From assembly GCA_028871795.1 (NCBI GenBank), contig JAGWMG010000004.1, positions 62,001-126,000 on the forward strand: DNA of 64,000 nt, read 5' to 3'. A model generated the notes under the pieces. The model saw only the letters and a list, made by a program, of their open reading frames with translations. It searched no databases and was not told the origin of the DNA. The position numbers were made by a program, and so were the translations under genes. How positions within the stretch are numbered: the first letter of the stretch is position 1; each line of letters starts with the position of its first letter. This document shows positions 1 to 8,555 of this stretch, one piece after another. The DNA is from Alphaproteobacteria bacterium. Its GTDB lineage: Bacteria; Pseudomonadota; Alphaproteobacteria; Micropepsales; Micropepsaceae.

Positions 1-197
1 TAGCGGCCGTTGCCGTTCCACATACTTGCCACGGTGTCCAATTCATCCGCCGTGCACACTCGCCATCCGCCACATACGATGCGACGCGTGCAGGCAATTC
101 ACCACAAACGGTTTGCAGGGATGGTTGCGAACGCCATTGTGCTTTCGCTGCAGTCGAAACTAGAATTCCTCCCGGATCAAACCAGGGGCTTCACGCC

Positions 198-578
198 ATG
201 AAACTCTTGCTTCGTCGCAATGAGCGCTCGTCCATAACAGGCAAGCCGATTTATATTCTCGAAATGCGCGCCGAACTTTCAGCGGAGGAGAAGGGCTGGA
301 TCGACAAATACAAATTCGGCCCGTCGCTTCTTTATTCGAAGAAGGGCAAACCGAACGCCAACGCCGACACCTTGGCGGGCGTCGGACAGATTCTTCTCCA
401 CTATGCGATGGACCTCACCGTGTCCGTGAACGACCTCGTGAACGGCAAGAAGATCGAGTGCAAGGACATCATGGAGATGCTGGCCGTCGAAGCACAGATC
501 AAGGAAGCGGCGCAGAATTTCGCGAATGTCCTCCGCGCGGCGTCGCAGTTCGGCGGCGAGGAAGTGATCGAACTCTAA
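198..578 (+). CDS. Hypothetical 126-aa protein encoded just upstream of the TraD-like ATPase
   Basis: I do not recognise a family. The protein is soluble, charged and probably mostly helical, with no signal peptide or membrane segment. Its stop codon is followed after one base by the GTG start of the large ATPase gene, so the two are almost certainly co-transcribed and translationally coupled. This suggests a partner or regulator of the ATPase. The start is the ATG that gives the full-length frame. The short frame ending across it (10-201) does not look like protein. That it is a real gene is well supported by the coupling; its function is unknown. Confidence 0.7.
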   Translation: MKLLLRRNERSSITGKPIYILEMRAELSAEEKGWIDKYKFGPSLLYSKKGKPNANADTLAGVGQILLHYAMDLTVSVNDLVNGKKIECKDIMEMLAVEAQIKEAAQNFANVLRAASQFGGEEVIEL

Positions 579-579
579 C

Positions 580-3183
580 GTGGCGATCAACCTCTTCAGC
601 TGGCTAATCCCCGGCACCAAGGACCGGGAAATCCGGGACACGCGTTCGTCATGGGAGCGCGCCGAGAAAGCATGGAAGGCGTCTCCGCTCGCAACCCAGG
701 ACCCAGGTGGGTTTGCGGACGAAATAGTGCGGGAGGCGATGGGCCGCGTGGATCGGATGCCCGCGGTGCCGGTGCTGACCGCTCTCTGCGAAGCAACTGA
801 AGAACTCGCCCGTGCCGAATCAATCGGCGATGTAGAGCCGTTGTGGAGCGTCATTGAGGAGAATGTCGAGGCCGCGGTCGGATTCCGAGAAATGATCGCG
901 CGCCGCTCGGCATGGGCGACAAATTTCAAGGTGATGCGCGGCGCGTGGGTCAAACTCCTTTCCGGTCCCTACCGCGAATTCGTGAAAGCGCTCCCCGAAT
1001 CGTGCTTCGGGCAATGGGACGAGAAGGGAGAGTTCGAGGTTCCGCTCATCGACCTTCTCGACAATCCCGCCGAGGTTATCGAACGCTTCATTTCGTTTCC
1101 GTTCGACGACCAAGCGCTCAGTCTCAAGCTTTTCGACGAAAATCGCGGGCGTCTCCGTGGTCGCATCGCGGAAGCGTCGGGCATGTCGTTTGCCGACATG
1201 GCGCAGGGAAAGAAGAGCGTCATTCCGCCCACCGCGCAGAAGGGACTGAGCGCGCGTGAACTCTTAGACCTGTATTTGGGCGGTACGCCGTTCGCGGACC
1301 TCTTCGCGCTTCCGGTCCCGTTCTCCGTGCCGCAGCACGTCCGCTTCGAGCACTGCCACGTCATAGGCGGTACGGGACACGGCAAGACGCAGCTGTTGCA
1401 GAAGATGATCTATGCCGACTTGGTCCAGTCGCAATACGACCGCCGTTCCGTGGTCGTCATCGACAGCCAGGGCGACATGATCCAGAAGCTCTCGCGCCTC
1501 GAATTGTTCTCCCCGTTCGTGGGGAACGGCCTCGGTGAGCGGTTAGTGCTTATCGATCCTTCAGACGTGTTGCATCCGGTCGCCCTGAATCTCTTCGATG
1601 CGCACCTGGAGCGTGTCGCGGACTATGACCCCGCCGACCGCGAGCGGGTCTTAAACGGCGTCGTGGAGCTATACGAAACATTCTTCGACGCGCTTCTCGG
1701 GGCCGAACTCACCGCCCGGCAGGACGTGGTTTTTAGATACATCGCCCGCCTCATGCTCGTCATTCCGGGCGCGAATATCGAGACCCTGATGCGCCTCATG
1801 GAGAACGGGCGCGAATACAAGTCGTACATGGACCGGCTGGAGGGAGCCTCCCGCCGCTTTTTCGAGACGGAGTTTTTCAACCCGTCGTTCGCCGCGACGA
1901 AAACCCAAATCTCGAAGCGCTTGTGGGGCGTTCTCTCCACGCCCGCCTTCGACCGCATGTTCTCGCAGAAGGAGAACAAGCTCGACCTCTTCGAGGCCCT
2001 GAACGGCGGGAAAGTGATCCTCGTCAACACCGCGAAGGATTTGCTCAAGGACGAGGGCAGCCGACTGTTCGGCCGATTCTTCATCGCTATGCTCTCGCAA
2101 GCCGTCCTGGAGCGCTCCACGCTCCGGGAGAAAGATCGGAACCCCACGTTCGTGTACGTGGACGAGGCACACGAATACTTCGATGATCGCGTCGAGACGA
2201 TATTGAACCAGGCCCGGAAGTTCAGCGTCGGCCTCACGCTCGCGCACCAAAACCTCGATCAGCTTTCCACGCGACTTCGCGCGACGCTCCTTTCCAATAC
2301 CAGCATCAAGTGCGCGGGAGGCGTGTCCGCGAAGGACGCGCGCACCATCGCTGACGAGTTGCACACGACGCCCGAGTTCATCGACGGCATGAGGCGGAAA
2401 GGCCCGAAGACCGAGTTCGCGGTATGGGTCAAGAACGTCACGCCCCACGCCGTCCGAGTCACGGTCCCGCTCGGATTCCTTGAGCGCCAACACGCGCTCG
2501 ACGAGGAGGATTATGTGGTCCTCCTTGAGCGGAACCGGGAGCGGTATTGCGGTGTGCCCGAGTTCGGCGCGGTATCGTTGCCCCCTCCCAAGCCGCCCAA
2601 CGTTGTAGCACTGCCGCCTTCGCCGGTATCGCTACCGGAGCGTCCGGTACATGTTCAGCCAATTGAACCTCGCGAACTCGGCAAAGGAGGTCCGCAGCAC
2701 CGGTATCTCCAGTCGCTGGTGAAGGAACTGGCGACGGCGCAGGGTCTCAAGGCAACCATCGAAGCGGCGCTGCCGGGGAGCGGGCAGGTGGACGTGCTCC
2801 TGGAGCGGGATGGCGCCCTCGCCGCCGTCGAGATTTCCGTCTCAACGCCCGTCGAGCATGAAATCGAGAACGTGCGGAAGTGCCTCGCAGCGGGGTATCC
2901 CCGCGTGGCAGTGATTCTCGCCAAATCCAGGGCCACACAGGCGAAGTATGAATCTGCCATCCTCGAAGCGTTCTCCGGGGAAGAGAAGCAGCGGGTCTCT
3001 TTCCATACTCCCGAGGGGATACCGGAATATCTCCTTTCCATTGTCCCGAAGGCGGTGCCGAAGGAATCCACCGTCCGCGGATACCGGGTGAAGGTGTCCC
3101 AGGCCGGTACGTCGCCGGAGGAAATCCGCGAGCGCCGGGAGGCGGTGGCAAAGGTGATTGCCCGGTCGCTCACGAGCGGTTAG
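580..3183 (+). CDS. TraD/TraG-type (HerA-FtsK superfamily) ATPase with a C-terminal nuclease-like domain
   Basis: This 867-aa protein starts at GTG. A roughly 230-residue N-terminal region of unknown fold precedes a Walker A motif (GGTGHGKT, near residue 262). Next come a hydrophobic strand ending in IDSQGD (near 295) and a second strand ending in VDEAHEYFDD (near 525), followed by a glutamine-containing stretch, LAHQNLDQL. This is the order seen in type IV secretion coupling proteins with a TraM-recognition segment. No N-terminal membrane helices are visible, unlike classical VirD4. After a proline-rich linker (about 660-700) the C-terminus carries GQVDVLLE and AAVEIS, spaced like the D and E-x-K strands of PD-(D/E)XK nucleases but with Ser in the Lys position. 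It may be a mobilisation ATPase or part of a defence or DNA-processing system. No relaxase or mating-pair genes are nearby. Confidence 0.75.
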   Translation: MAINLFSWLIPGTKDREIRDTRSSWERAEKAWKASPLATQDPGGFADEIVREAMGRVDRMPAVPVLTALCEATEELARAESIGDVEPLWSVIEENVEAAVGFREMIARRSAWATNFKVMRGAWVKLLSGPYREFVKALPESCFGQWDEKGEFEVPLIDLLDNPAEVIERFISFPFDDQALSLKLFDENRGRLRGRIAEASGMSFADMAQGKKSVIPPTAQKGLSARELLDLYLGGTPFADLFALPVPFSVPQHVRFEHCHVIGGTGHGKTQLLQKMIYADLVQSQYDRRSVVVIDSQGDMIQKLSRLELFSPFVGNGLGERLVLIDPSDVLHPVALNLFDAHLERVADYDPADRERVLNGVVELYETFFDALLGAELTARQDVVFRYIARLMLVIPGANIETLMRLMENGREYKSYMDRLEGASRRFFETEFFNPSFAATKTQISKRLWGVLSTPAFDRMFSQKENKLDLFEALNGGKVILVNTAKDLLKDEGSRLFGRFFIAMLSQAVLERSTLREKDRNPTFVYVDEAHEYFDDRVETILNQARKFSVGLTLAHQNLDQLSTRLRATLLSNTSIKCAGGVSAKDARTIADELHTTPEFIDGMRRKGPKTEFAVWVKNVTPHAVRVTVPLGFLERQHALDEEDYVVLLERNRERYCGVPEFGAVSLPPPKPPNVVALPPSPVSLPERPVHVQPIEPRELGKGGPQHRYLQSLVKELATAQGLKATIEAALPGSGQVDVLLERDGALAAVEISVSTPVEHEIENVRKCLAAGYPRVAVILAKSRATQAKYESAILEAFSGEEKQRVSFHTPEGIPEYLLSIVPKAVPKESTVRGYRVKVSQAGTSPEEIRERREAVAKVIARSLTSG

Positions 3184-3255
3184 AGGTCGCGGCAATTCGT
3201 ATCCCAACTACGCTCGGTGACGACACAATCCTCTCGGCCTTCTGGTCGTCTGTTG

Positions 3256-3501
3256 TCAGTGCCTCACACCGTCCGAAAGACTCCGTGACCCGGCCAGGGT
3301 GATGGCGACTTCCCCTTCCAGCGTGGCCCGCTCCGCCTCGTCCAGCTCCGCGTAACGGGAGGAGATGTGGTTCGAGATACGCGACCAATCCGCTCCCCAG
3401 ATCGCCATCGCTTCCCGGCACCACTTTTCTACCAGCACTGCCAGAGAGGCGTGTCGTTCCGTCGCGCTCAACATTTTTGATGGGTTACTCAAAGTACCCA
3501 T
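3256..3501 (-). CDS. Small hypothetical protein (81 aa)
   Basis: This short soluble reading frame has a natural amino-acid mix, including a Trp-rich patch (REAMAIWGADW) and an acidic helix. It diverges from the GNAT gene, with a gap of about 66 bases that could hold both promoters. A purine-rich GGAG lies unusually close to the ATG. I recognise no family. It is listed because its composition is protein-like and no other gene occupies the stretch, but it could be spurious. Confidence 0.4.
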   Translation of the reverse strand: MGTLSNPSKMLSATERHASLAVLVEKWCREAMAIWGADWSRISNHISSRYAELDEAERATLEGEVAITLAGSRSLSDGVRH

Positions 3502-3567
3502 ATCTCCGCAAACCGCCCTGAATCACCCAGAGATGCTCGGGGAACTTGAAGGAGCGCACAACGAGCC

Positions 3568-4137
3568 ATGTCTGGAAACGAACACGTATTGAGCGGGCAC
3601 AATGCTCTCAGGATAGAAATCGTGACCACGATGGAACAATTGCAGCACGCATACGCCGTCCGGGCAATCTGCTTCATGGAGGAAACGGGCTTGCCCGCCG
3701 ACCACGCCTTCGACGGGAACGACCTGCAGGCGACGCACGTCGTCGCATACATCCACGACGAGCCGGTGGGGGCGCTCCGCATCAGGTGGTTCAGCAATTT
3801 CGCCAAGATAGAACGCTCCGCGTTCCGCAAGGCGTACCGCCATCCGCGATACCTCAAGATGGCCGCCGAGTTCGTGTTCACCCACATCGCGCGGAAGGGT
3901 TATGCGCGCGTGATTACCCACGCCTCGCCCGGCTATGCGAGACTGTGGCGAAGCGTACTCGGCTTCACGGAGGTTTCGGGGAAGCCGCCAGCCGTCTATC
4001 ACGATGAACCCCACGTCGAGCTGATTAAAGAGCTGACCGTCCCGGAAAGCGCGATCACGCTCGCGACGGACCCGGCGGTCTTGTTCCGGACGGAGGGAGA
4101 TTGGGACCGGGCAGCCAAGCACGAGCAACTCCATTGA
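3568..4137 (+). CDS. GNAT-fold N-acetyltransferase-like protein
   Basis: The 189-aa protein has the order of a GNAT domain: an N-terminal strand-helix (IEIVTTMEQLQHAYAVR), a GALRIRW strand typical of the central sheet, a helix region (KMAAEFVFTHIARKGY) and the late strand ARVITHASPGYARLWRSVLGF. This last segment resembles the acetyl-CoA contact region and the C-terminal substrate loop. The start ATG at 3568 was chosen over longer frames because the domain begins soon after it. The substrate is unknown. It lies in the accessory region beside a small overlapping downstream frame and may be an acquired modifying enzyme or an acyl-homoserine-lactone-synthase-like relative. Confidence 0.7.
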   Translation: MSGNEHVLSGHNALRIEIVTTMEQLQHAYAVRAICFMEETGLPADHAFDGNDLQATHVVAYIHDEPVGALRIRWFSNFAKIERSAFRKAYRHPRYLKMAAEFVFTHIARKGYARVITHASPGYARLWRSVLGFTEVSGKPPAVYHDEPHVELIKELTVPESAITLATDPAVLFRTEGDWDRAAKHEQLH

Positions 4138-4160
4138 AACCGCGCGTACGCAGAAACGGC

Positions 4161-4421
4161 GTGTCCACGGACTACCGGTATCTGAAACAGATTTTTGAGA
4201 TTCACGGTTTTGCCGTTCGTCGGCTCGTGGGGGGAGAATACAAGATGCTCCCGGAGCTTGCTGAGCTGTGCGAAGACATCGGGAACCTCTACCTCGATGT
4301 CTCCGACGAAATCCGCGAGAGCATCATGTCGGGGAACGAACAGCAGACTGCAAAGGCGGAAACACGGCAATCCGGTCAAGGGTACCTTCAAATACGTCCT
4401 TTGGAAGGTGGCGGAGGTTGA
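4161..4421 (+). CDS. Small hypothetical protein (86 aa), 3' end overlapping the LysR gene
   Basis: The GTG at 4161 lies 24 bases after the GNAT stop and gives a protein beginning MSTDYRYLKQ. An in-frame start 60 bases upstream would lie inside the GNAT gene. The middle is helical and acidic (ELAELCEDIGNLYLDVSDEI). The last third is low-complexity and overlaps the 3' end of the converging LysR gene by about 98 bases, which is unusual for two real genes. Function unknown; co-transcription with the GNAT gene is likely if it is real. Confidence 0.45.
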   Translation: MSTDYRYLKQIFEIHGFAVRRLVGGEYKMLPELAELCEDIGNLYLDVSDEIRESIMSGNEQQTAKAETRQSGQGYLQIRPLEGGGG

Positions 4422-5418
4422 GATCGGGCGCAAACCAAGACGAAGAAGGGCTGAATAGCTCGGACAGCCAGTCGTACACGAGCCGTACGGGCTTTGCCTG
4501 CAGGCGGTCGGACATCGCCAGAATATGCAAGGGCAGTGCGATGTGCACATCAAGGTCGAGCGGGATGGCGACCGGGTCGGCAAGGGTATAGCTGCCCAAC
4601 AGGGCGATCCCCATGCCGGACTTCGCGAGAAGCGCGTAGGCGAAAGAATTATCGCACCAGTGCGCGATGACGCCTCGTGATACCGCTTTCTGCCATTGAT
4701 CCCACACGCCCGTCTTTGCCGCGTAGTATTCCGTGTCCAAGAAGAAATGCGCTTCGAGATTCGACCGGGTCGGCATGCCGTAGCGTTCGACATAGCTGCG
4801 GCTGGCCTGCGGGATGAGGTGCACACATCCGAGCGCTCGCGATGTGATACCGCCGTTTGCCGGCATATACCCCACCATGATGTCGGCCTGGTTGTCGCGG
4901 AAGGCGGTCAGGCTGGTCGGGTTGCGGACATGCAGTTGAATCTTCGGGTACCGTTCGCTGAAGGCCGGAAGGCTTGGCGCGATGAACAGGCCGGCCAGCG
5001 CCTCGGTCACGCTCACCCTGACAAGTCCCTCGGCGCCTTTGCTTTCGGCCAGAAGGTCGTGAGAAATTTCGAACAGTTTTTCATCGAGTGCGATCAGTGT
5101 CTCCGCAAGTTCTCGGCCTTTGTTCGTGAGCTTGATGTTGTTTTGCGAGGATACGACGAGCTGCGAGCCGACGACGTCTTGGAGGCGGCGGACTTGGCGG
5201 CTCACCGTCGGCTGGCTCATGCCGAGTTCTTCCGCGGCGCGGTTGAAGGACTTGGCCTTCGCCACCGCCAGGAAAACGCGCAACTCGCCCCAGAACGGCC
5301 CGCTGAGAATCCGTGGGTTATCAAGCGGCGACTGGTTGAGCGTTTTTTGCGTCTGGTCGAACGGGGCAGGCGGATGTGGCGCCGGACGCTGCTTGGCGTA
5401 GTGGGAAGTCGGGCGCAT
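4324..5418 (-). CDS. LysR-family transcriptional regulator
   Basis: The protein has the LysR N-terminal winged helix-turn-helix (FLAVAKAKSFNRAAEELGMSQPTVSRQVRRLQ) followed by a linker helix and a periplasmic-binding-protein-like effector domain (VRVSVTEALAGLFIAPSLPAF onward). The ATG at 5418 is used; the frame stays open to an ATG at 5493. Either start leaves an unusually long basic, proline-rich tail of about 40-65 residues before the helix-turn-helix. The usual LysR arrangement, a divergently transcribed target gene next door, is not obvious here. The closest divergent gene is the small secreted protein at 5673. The effector is unknown. Confidence 0.85.
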   Translation of the reverse strand: MRPTSHYAKQRPAPHPPAPFDQTQKTLNQSPLDNPRILSGPFWGELRVFLAVAKAKSFNRAAEELGMSQPTVSRQVRRLQDVVGSQLVVSSQNNIKLTNKGRELAETLIALDEKLFEISHDLLAESKGAEGLVRVSVTEALAGLFIAPSLPAFSERYPKIQLHVRNPTSLTAFRDNQADIMVGYMPANGGITSRALGCVHLIPQASRSYVERYGMPTRSNLEAHFFLDTEYYAAKTGVWDQWQKAVSRGVIAHWCDNSFAYALLAKSGMGIALLGSYTLADPVAIPLDLDVHIALPLHILAMSDRLQAKPVRLVYDWLSELFSPSSSWFAPDLNLRHLPKDVFEGTLDRIAVFPPLQSAVRSPT

Positions 5419-5672
5419 CGGTCTCTTTCCCCTCGACACGCGCGATTTATTCGGGCGGACTCGCGGGCGACTATTTGAACCCAAGAACTTCATCCTGAGA
5501 AAGAGGGAAGTGAGGATAAAACGGCGCCATAGCGATTAACGCACAACTTTGTCGTGCTGCTCGGCTTAGGGCCGCGCATCACATCGATTCCCAATCGCTC
5601 ACCGTCGGATTATCCTTTGACGGCCGCTGGAGCGGCGGTCGGATCGTGGTATCCTCGCCCCTCGGAGAGCCT

Positions 5673-5945
5673 ATGAGACTGACTATCGCGCTTTTGTTCG
5701 CGGCGCTCTCGGCAACGGCGGCTCTCGCCGCCATGTCGGATGCCGAGATCAAGCAAGCCGTCATCCAGGAATCCATCGCGAGCTATCCCGGGGCGTGCGC
5801 GTGCCCCTATAACGTCGCACGGAACGGCAGCAGGTGCGGACGGCGGAGCGCATACAGCCGGCCAGGCGGATACGCTCCGATCTGCTATGAAGTCCAGGTG
5901 AAGCGGGAAATGATCCGCGCATACTGCCAACAGCATGGGCAGTAG
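5673..5945 (+). CDS. Small secreted Cys-rich protein with a CACPYN motif
   Basis: Starting at the ATG at 5673 gives a clear signal peptide (MRLTIALLFAALSATAALAA) and a mature domain of about 70 residues containing GACACPYN, RNGSRCGRRSAYSRPGG and a late Cys. This arrangement recurs in small exported proteins of proteobacteria that I recognise by pattern but cannot assign a function to. The four Cys in CAC, RCG and ICY may form disulfides in the periplasm. The frame extends 27 bases upstream, but that would place charged residues before the signal peptide. The next gene starts directly at its stop codon. Confidence 0.7.
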   Translation: MRLTIALLFAALSATAALAAMSDAEIKQAVIQESIASYPGACACPYNVARNGSRCGRRSAYSRPGGYAPICYEVQVKREMIRAYCQQHGQ

Positions 5946-6146
5946 ATGGAAGACATCGACATCTGGCGCAGCGCCAACCAGCTCATCACATCGTACGGCG
6001 ACAAAGCCGCGGAGGTCGCGGCGGGCAAGGTGATCGAAATGCAGCGCGCCAAGGATGGGGAAGGCATGGCCGTGTGGGTCAGCGTCATGCTGGCGATTCG
6101 GGAACTGACGAAGGACGAGGTCGATCCTGGGAGTCCAATCAACTAA
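5946..6146 (+). CDS. DUF6961-like small protein (66 aa)
   Basis: The ATG directly follows the stop of the secreted protein gene, so the two are co-transcribed. The sequence resembles the DUF6961 pattern: an N-terminal IW..AN.LI..YGD.A motif, a helix ending in a small-residue patch, and a central WVSVMLAIREL helix. These proteins are small, cytoplasmic and of unknown function. The family assignment is from memory and should be treated as tentative. The gene itself is likely real because of the zero-gap spacing and protein-like composition. Confidence 0.6.
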   Translation: MEDIDIWRSANQLITSYGDKAAEVAAGKVIEMQRAKDGEGMAVWVSVMLAIRELTKDEVDPGSPIN

Positions 6147-6192
6147 GGACATTCCTGTTGGGCGAAGGCTTCCGCTTTTGATCGGGGAGCCT

Positions 6193-6660
6193 CTAGGGCG
6201 ACAGCTTTTCATCAATCCGCAATTCCTCGACGAGGCGGTCCAATTCAGGCAGACGGCTCCTTGGCCGTCCGCCGCGCTCCCACTTGAGGACTGTCGCTTT
6301 ATCAACTCCCAGCATACCCGCCAGGTCGGCGCGGGACATGCCCCGGTGGCGGCACACATAGGCGATCTGCTGAGGGATGGTTATGGGATCGGGACAGACG
6401 GGGTCGAAGCCCAGGAACCGGATGATGGCCGGCCAACATTCGTTCTCGGGCTGATGTGCTCCGCTTTCCCACTGCGTCACGGCAGCGCCCCGCACCCCTA
6501 TGAGCGTCGCCGCGGCTTTGCGGGTTAAGCCGAGAGTTGCGCGCCGGTGCCGCAGGTGCCCGGCCAACCCCTTTGGCTTCCAGGCAGGAGGAGGATTTTT
6601 GGCGGATTTCAGCCATAAATTCTCAACCGCCAAAAAGGGAACGCCCAAGAAGGCTTGCAA
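6193..6660 (-). CDS. XRE-family regulator with two helix-turn-helix segments, 5' end at the island boundary
   Basis: Two Cro/CI-like helix-turn-helix units are visible: LRHRRATLGLTRKAAATLIGVRGAAVTQWESG and YVCRHRGMSRADLAGMLGVDKATVLKWERG. The only annotatable start (TTG at 6660) lies inside sequence that, read on the other strand, belongs to the glycosyltransferase. The first residues (QAFLGVPF) are therefore antisense of that gene. Either the regulator has recruited a start from the interrupted gene or its own 5' end was lost at the junction. It points away from the boundary and may control genes of the island. Confidence 0.7.
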   Translation of the reverse strand: MQAFLGVPFLAVENLWLKSAKNPPPAWKPKGLAGHLRHRRATLGLTRKAAATLIGVRGAAVTQWESGAHQPENECWPAIIRFLGFDPVCPDPITIPQQIAYVCRHRGMSRADLAGMLGVDKATVLKWERGGRPRSRLPELDRLVEELRIDEKLSP

Positions 6661-7552
6661 TTACGCCCTGCGGTTCGCACGGGGCGATTTTCTCGTGGTC
6701 TACGATGCCGAAGACCGCCCCGAGCCCGATCAGCTGCGCAAGGCGGTCAAGCGCTTCCGCGAGGCGCCGCCCGAAACCGCATGTCTTCAGGCCCGCCTGT
6801 CGATCGACAATGCGGACGATTCCTGGATCGCGCGCATGTTCGCGCTCGACTATGCCGTTTGGTTCAAGGCGCTTCTGCCGGGATTGGACAGCCTTGGCGT
6901 TCCGATGCCGCTCGGCGGCACGTCGAACCATTTCCGCACTTCGATCCTGCGGGCGGTCGGCGGCTGGGACCCGTTCAATGTGACGGAGGACGCCGATCTG
7001 GGCATCCGTTTGGCACAACTGGGGTACGGGATCTCGATGCTCGACTCGACGACATTCGAGGAAGCTCCCGTGCGGCTGGGTTCCTGGCTCAAGCAGCGTT
7101 CGCGCTGGCTCAAGGGTTATATGCAGACCTGGCTGGTGCACATGCGCGACCCGGCCGCCCTCACCAGACGGGTTGGCTGGCGCGGTGTCTTGGCAATGCA
7201 ATTGTTCCTTGGCGGCGCGGTGTGGTCCGCCCTTTTCAATCCCGTGCTGTGGCTGGTGTTTGTTGTTTCCTGCGTTTGTTTGCGTTCGCATGGAGATCTG
7301 CGGGCGGTGGAAATGCTGGCGCGGATTTCGGGACTTGGTCTGCTCGCGGCCAACGTCCTGCTCAGCGGCCTCGCCATCTCCGGCGCGCGACGCAAAATGG
7401 TTCTGGTGTGGTGTGCGCTCTGTTTCACATTCTATTGGGTCCTGATTTCCGTCGCTGCGTACCGGGGCCTTTGGCAGCTCGTCTTCAAGCCGTTCTATTG
7501 GGAAAAGACGGCGCACGGGCAGGGCCGTTCGCACGATATTCCCGGTTCTTAG
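6638..7552 (+). pseudogene. Family 2 glycosyltransferase, N-terminal half missing
   Basis: From about 6638 the frame reads as the middle and end of a processive-type GT2 enzyme. It has the KACNYAL segment, the metal-binding acidic motif DAED, the TEDADLG general-base motif and QRSRWLKG (QxxRW), then about three C-terminal membrane helices. The N-terminal nucleotide-binding half that should precede KACNYAL is absent. Upstream of 6638 the frame runs through antisense of the XRE gene with a non-homologous Arg/Pro-rich sequence. The enzyme probably built a surface polysaccharide together with the outer-membrane-like gene that follows. It is most likely inactive unless the missing half is supplied elsewhere. 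Confidence 0.75.
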
Positions 7553-7555
7553 GCC

Positions 7556-8347
7556 ATGCGGTTCCTTCTGACCGCGGCAGTCCTTTTCCTCGCCGGCTTC
7601 TGCACGGAATTCGCGCGCGCGGGCGCTTGGACGCTGGATCGCGGTCAAGTGCAGGTCATTTCCGGCGTGACCATGAGCACGGCGTCGCGCAGGTTTGATG
7701 CCGCGGGCAGGCCGACGCAAAAGGTCGTGTTCGAAAAGTTGTTTGGCCAGAGCTGTCTTGAATACGGTTTGACGGACGCCGTCACGCTTTACCTGGCGCC
7801 CGAATACGTGATGGCGCGATCGGGCGCTCAAGGCGCGGCCGCGATCCCGGCGCGCAACGCCGCGGTCGAGGCGGGCGCTCGCGTGCTCTTGCTCACGCGC
7901 ATCGGCATGTTTTCGGTCCAGGGCTCGGCAAAAACCGCCGGGGCCTTCGATATGGCGACCTCGGCCTACAAGGCTGCTGGCCGTCAGGTCGAGCTTCGCC
8001 TTTTGTACGGCAGAAACTACAAGCTGCTGGGACTCGATGGTTTCGCCGATCTGCAAGCGGCGGAGCGCTGGATCAGGCGACCTCGCCCGAACGAAATGGC
8101 GATCGATGCTACGATAGGACTGTGGTTTACTCCCAAGACGCTGGCGATGTTCAAGAGCTACAACATCGTCAGCGGCGGAGGCGTCAAGGCGCCATACACC
8201 TATTACCGCATGCACAAGCTCGAACTGTCGGTCGTGCGCCAACTAACCAGCTCGTGGTTCGTGCAGGTCCTCGCTTTCGCGTCTCCGGCGGGGCAAAACA
8301 TCGTCGCCGAACATGGGATCGGCTCGGCGCTGTGGTACCGTTTCTAG
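7556..8347 (+). CDS. Predicted outer-membrane beta-barrel-like protein next to a GT2 gene
   Basis: The 263-aa protein has a signal peptide (MRFLLTAAVLFLAGFCTEFARA) and alternating amphipathic strands rich in Tyr, Trp and Ala. It ends in Trp-Tyr-Arg-Phe, a C-terminal aromatic typical of outer-membrane barrels. It starts three bases after the glycosyltransferase stop, so both belonged to one operon. By this context it may help export the polysaccharide, as XagA-like proteins are proposed to do. That link is inference and no enzymatic motif is seen. Confidence 0.6.
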   Translation: MRFLLTAAVLFLAGFCTEFARAGAWTLDRGQVQVISGVTMSTASRRFDAAGRPTQKVVFEKLFGQSCLEYGLTDAVTLYLAPEYVMARSGAQGAAAIPARNAAVEAGARVLLLTRIGMFSVQGSAKTAGAFDMATSAYKAAGRQVELRLLYGRNYKLLGLDGFADLQAAERWIRRPRPNEMAIDATIGLWFTPKTLAMFKSYNIVSGGGVKAPYTYYRMHKLELSVVRQLTSSWFVQVLAFASPAGQNIVAEHGIGSALWYRF

Positions 8348-8435
8348 GCTTCACTAGGCGCGAACTGCGACGGGGCCAAAAGTCACTCGAAACGGAATGG
8401 ATGTTCTCTTTTTCGCGCTAACCATTTGATTTTAT

Positions 8436-8511
8436 TGGTGCCGGCTGGGGGACTCGAACCCGCGACCCCGTGATTACAAATCACGTGCTCTACCAACTGA
8501 GCTAAGCCGGC
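8436..8511 (-). tRNA. tRNA-Thr (anticodon TGT)
   Basis: The minus strand reads GCCGGCT acceptor, a D-arm with AGCTCAGTTGGTAGAGC, the anticodon stem CGTGA/TCACG enclosing the loop TTTGTAA (anticodon TGT), a TTCGAGTCC T-loop, the matching AGCCGGC acceptor strand, discriminator A and an encoded CCA. All four stems close. It lies alone between convergent protein genes and shows no sign of serving as an integration site here. Confidence 0.97.
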
Positions 8512-8555
8512 CTGCCCACGGGCATATTACGGCGCCGGGCGGCGCGCAACCTTCG

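Larger units (their letters stand above)
1..6640. mobile_element. Right-hand part of an accessory island (left end outside window)
   Basis: This stretch has little housekeeping content: a conjugation-type ATPase, a GNAT protein, LysR and XRE regulators and small orphan genes in both orientations. It ends exactly where a family 2 glycosyltransferase begins without its N-terminal half, so foreign DNA appears to have interrupted that gene near 6640. No integrase, transposase or flanking repeat is visible, and the left boundary lies outside the window. The island call is inference from gene content and the broken neighbour. A deletion-type rearrangement would leave the same trace. Confidence 0.5.

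Noticed and set aside
10-201. A 63-aa frame whose stop overlaps the next start as ATGA.
   Set aside because: Composition (RHPPHTMRR, HHKRF) is unlike protein and the start is TTG right after an in-frame stop. The overlap alone is not enough.
8436-8511. tRNA-Thr as the attachment site of the accessory island.
   Set aside because: It lies about 1.8 kb from the island edge with intact chromosomal genes between, and no repeat of its 3' end was noticed near the junction.
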